Positions 16,383 to 17,214 of a stretch of DNA of 17,214 bases are shown here, one piece after another. The notes beneath the pieces were generated by a model. That model made no database searches and was not told where the DNA came from. It worked only from the letters and a program-made list of their open reading frames with translations. The DNA comes from Comamonadaceae bacterium. Lineage in GTDB: Bacteria > Pseudomonadota > Gammaproteobacteria > Burkholderiales > Burkholderiaceae_C. The stretch lies in the NCBI GenBank assembly GCA_947460065.1, contig CANHGF010000012.1, positions 1-17,214 on the forward strand, written 5' to 3'. Positions within the stretch are counted from its first letter, which is position 1, and the number at the start of each line of letters is the position of its first letter. Position numbers and translations under genes: made by a program.

Positions 16383-17214
16383 TCAGCGGTCGATTTCACC
16401 AAACACAATGTCCATGGTGCCGATCACGGCAACGGCATCGGCAATCATGTGGCCGCGCGCCATTTCGTCCATGGCCGCCAGGTGGGCAAAGCCGGGCGGA
16501 CGGATCTTGAGGCGATAAGGCTTGTTGGCCCCATCGCTGATCAGATAAATGCCGAACTCACCCTTGGGATGCTCCACCGCAGCATAGGCCTGCCCTTCAG
16601 GCACGTGCATGCCTTCGGTAAAGAGCTTGAAGTGGTGAATCAGCTCTTCCATGTTCGACTTCATCGCCTCTCGGGCCGGCGGCGCCACCTTGTGGTCCTC
16701 GGTAATGACCGGGCCGGGGTTGGCGCGCAGCCAATCCACGCACTGACGAATGATGCGATTGGACTGACGCATCTCCTCGATGCGCACCAAATAACGGTCG
16801 TAGCAGTCACCGGTCTTGCCCACCGGGATGTCGAAGTCCAGGCGGTCGTAGACGTCGTAGGGCTGCTGCTTGCGCAGGTCCCAGGCAATGCCCGAGCCGC
16901 GCAGCATTGCGCCGGTAAACCCCAGGTTGAGCGCGCGCCCGGGCGTAACCACGCCCACGCCCACGGTGCGCTGCTTCCAAATGCGGTTGTCAGTCAGAAG
17001 GGTTTCGTACTCGTCGACCAGCTTGGGGAACTTCTGCACGAAGTCGTCGATGAAATCGAGCAGCGATCCTTGGCGGTTTTCGTTGAGCGCCGCAATGGCC
17101 TTGGCGTTTTTGACCTTGCTGACCTTGTACTGCGGCATGCTGTCGGGCAGGTCCCGGTAGACGCCGCCTGGGCGAAAGTAGGCCGCGTGCATGCGCGCGC
17201 CGGAGACGGCCTCG
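16383..17214 (-). CDS. nuoD: NADH-quinone oxidoreductase subunit D (C-terminal part)
   Basis: The gene is cut by the right edge of the window; 276 C-terminal residues are present, about two thirds of the usual length of about 417. The visible part begins [23 protein letters not shown], the expected middle of this 49-kDa homologue, which descends from hydrogenase large subunits and forms the quinone pocket with NuoH and NuoB. Other family segments are [38 protein letters not shown] and the C-terminal DIVFGEIDR. The N-terminal quinone-site loop cannot be checked here. nuoC, B and A should lie further right on the same strand. Confidence 0.97.
   Translation of the reverse strand, partial: EAVSGARMHAAYFRPGGVYRDLPDSMPQYKVSKVKNAKAIAALNENRQGSLLDFIDDFVQKFPKLVDEYETLLTDNRIWKQRTVGVGVVTPGRALNLGFTGAMLRGSGIAWDLRKQQPYDVYDRLDFDIPVGKTGDCYDRYLVRIEEMRQSNRIIRQCVDWLRANPGPVITEDHKVAPPAREAMKSNMEELIHHFKLFTEGMHVPEGQAYAAVEHPKGEFGIYLISDGANKPYRLKIRPPGFAHLAAMDEMARGHMIADAVAVIGTMDIVFGEIDR

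Overview
The window is a GC-rich stretch of a betaproteobacterial chromosome. I infer order Burkholderiales, most likely a Comamonadaceae-like lineage. The grounds are the gene order at the end of the complex I operon (nuoN, DUF2818, NUDIX, DUF1178) and the recalled similarity of the NuoI, GDH and DUF1178 sequences to that group. No database search was possible, so the family-level placement is tentative.

Left part (1-3212, plus strand): the 3' end of an ABC exporter ATPase domain. It is followed by a 136-bp gap packed with overlapping palindromes and a weak promoter-like pair, then a complete glutamate dehydrogenase gene (gdhA). A 242-bp gap follows, holding a 16-bp tandem repeat array that runs into an inverted pair of REP-like hairpins. 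Last comes a short, single-domain MetE-type (cobalamin-independent methionine synthase family) methyltransferase with its four zinc ligands intact.

Right part (3219-17214, minus strand): one long, tightly packed operon encoding respiratory complex I. In transcription order it runs nuoD (5'-truncated by the window edge), nuoE, nuoF, nuoG, nuoH, nuoI, nuoJ, nuoK, nuoL, nuoM, nuoN, then DUF2818 (a small membrane protein), a NUDIX hydrolase with a probable TTG start, and DUF1178 (a small Cys-containing protein). Spacing between nuo genes runs from 4-bp ATGA overlaps (E/F, G/H, J/K) to 38 bp. nuoABC must lie beyond the right edge.

How the genes work together: NuoE, F and G form the NADH-oxidising arm (FMN plus iron-sulfur clusters). 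NuoD, I and H carry electrons to quinone, and NuoJ, K, L, M and N form the proton-pumping membrane arm. The three genes after nuoN are not classical subunits, but their position suggests co-expression with the complex. The operon ends only 6 bp from the end of the convergent methyltransferase gene.

I see no CRISPR array, transposase, tRNA or rRNA, and no clearly novel multi-gene system. The least explained parts are the REP-like repeat block at 1959-2100, the palindrome cluster before gdhA, and the conserved but uncharacterised tail of the nuo operon.
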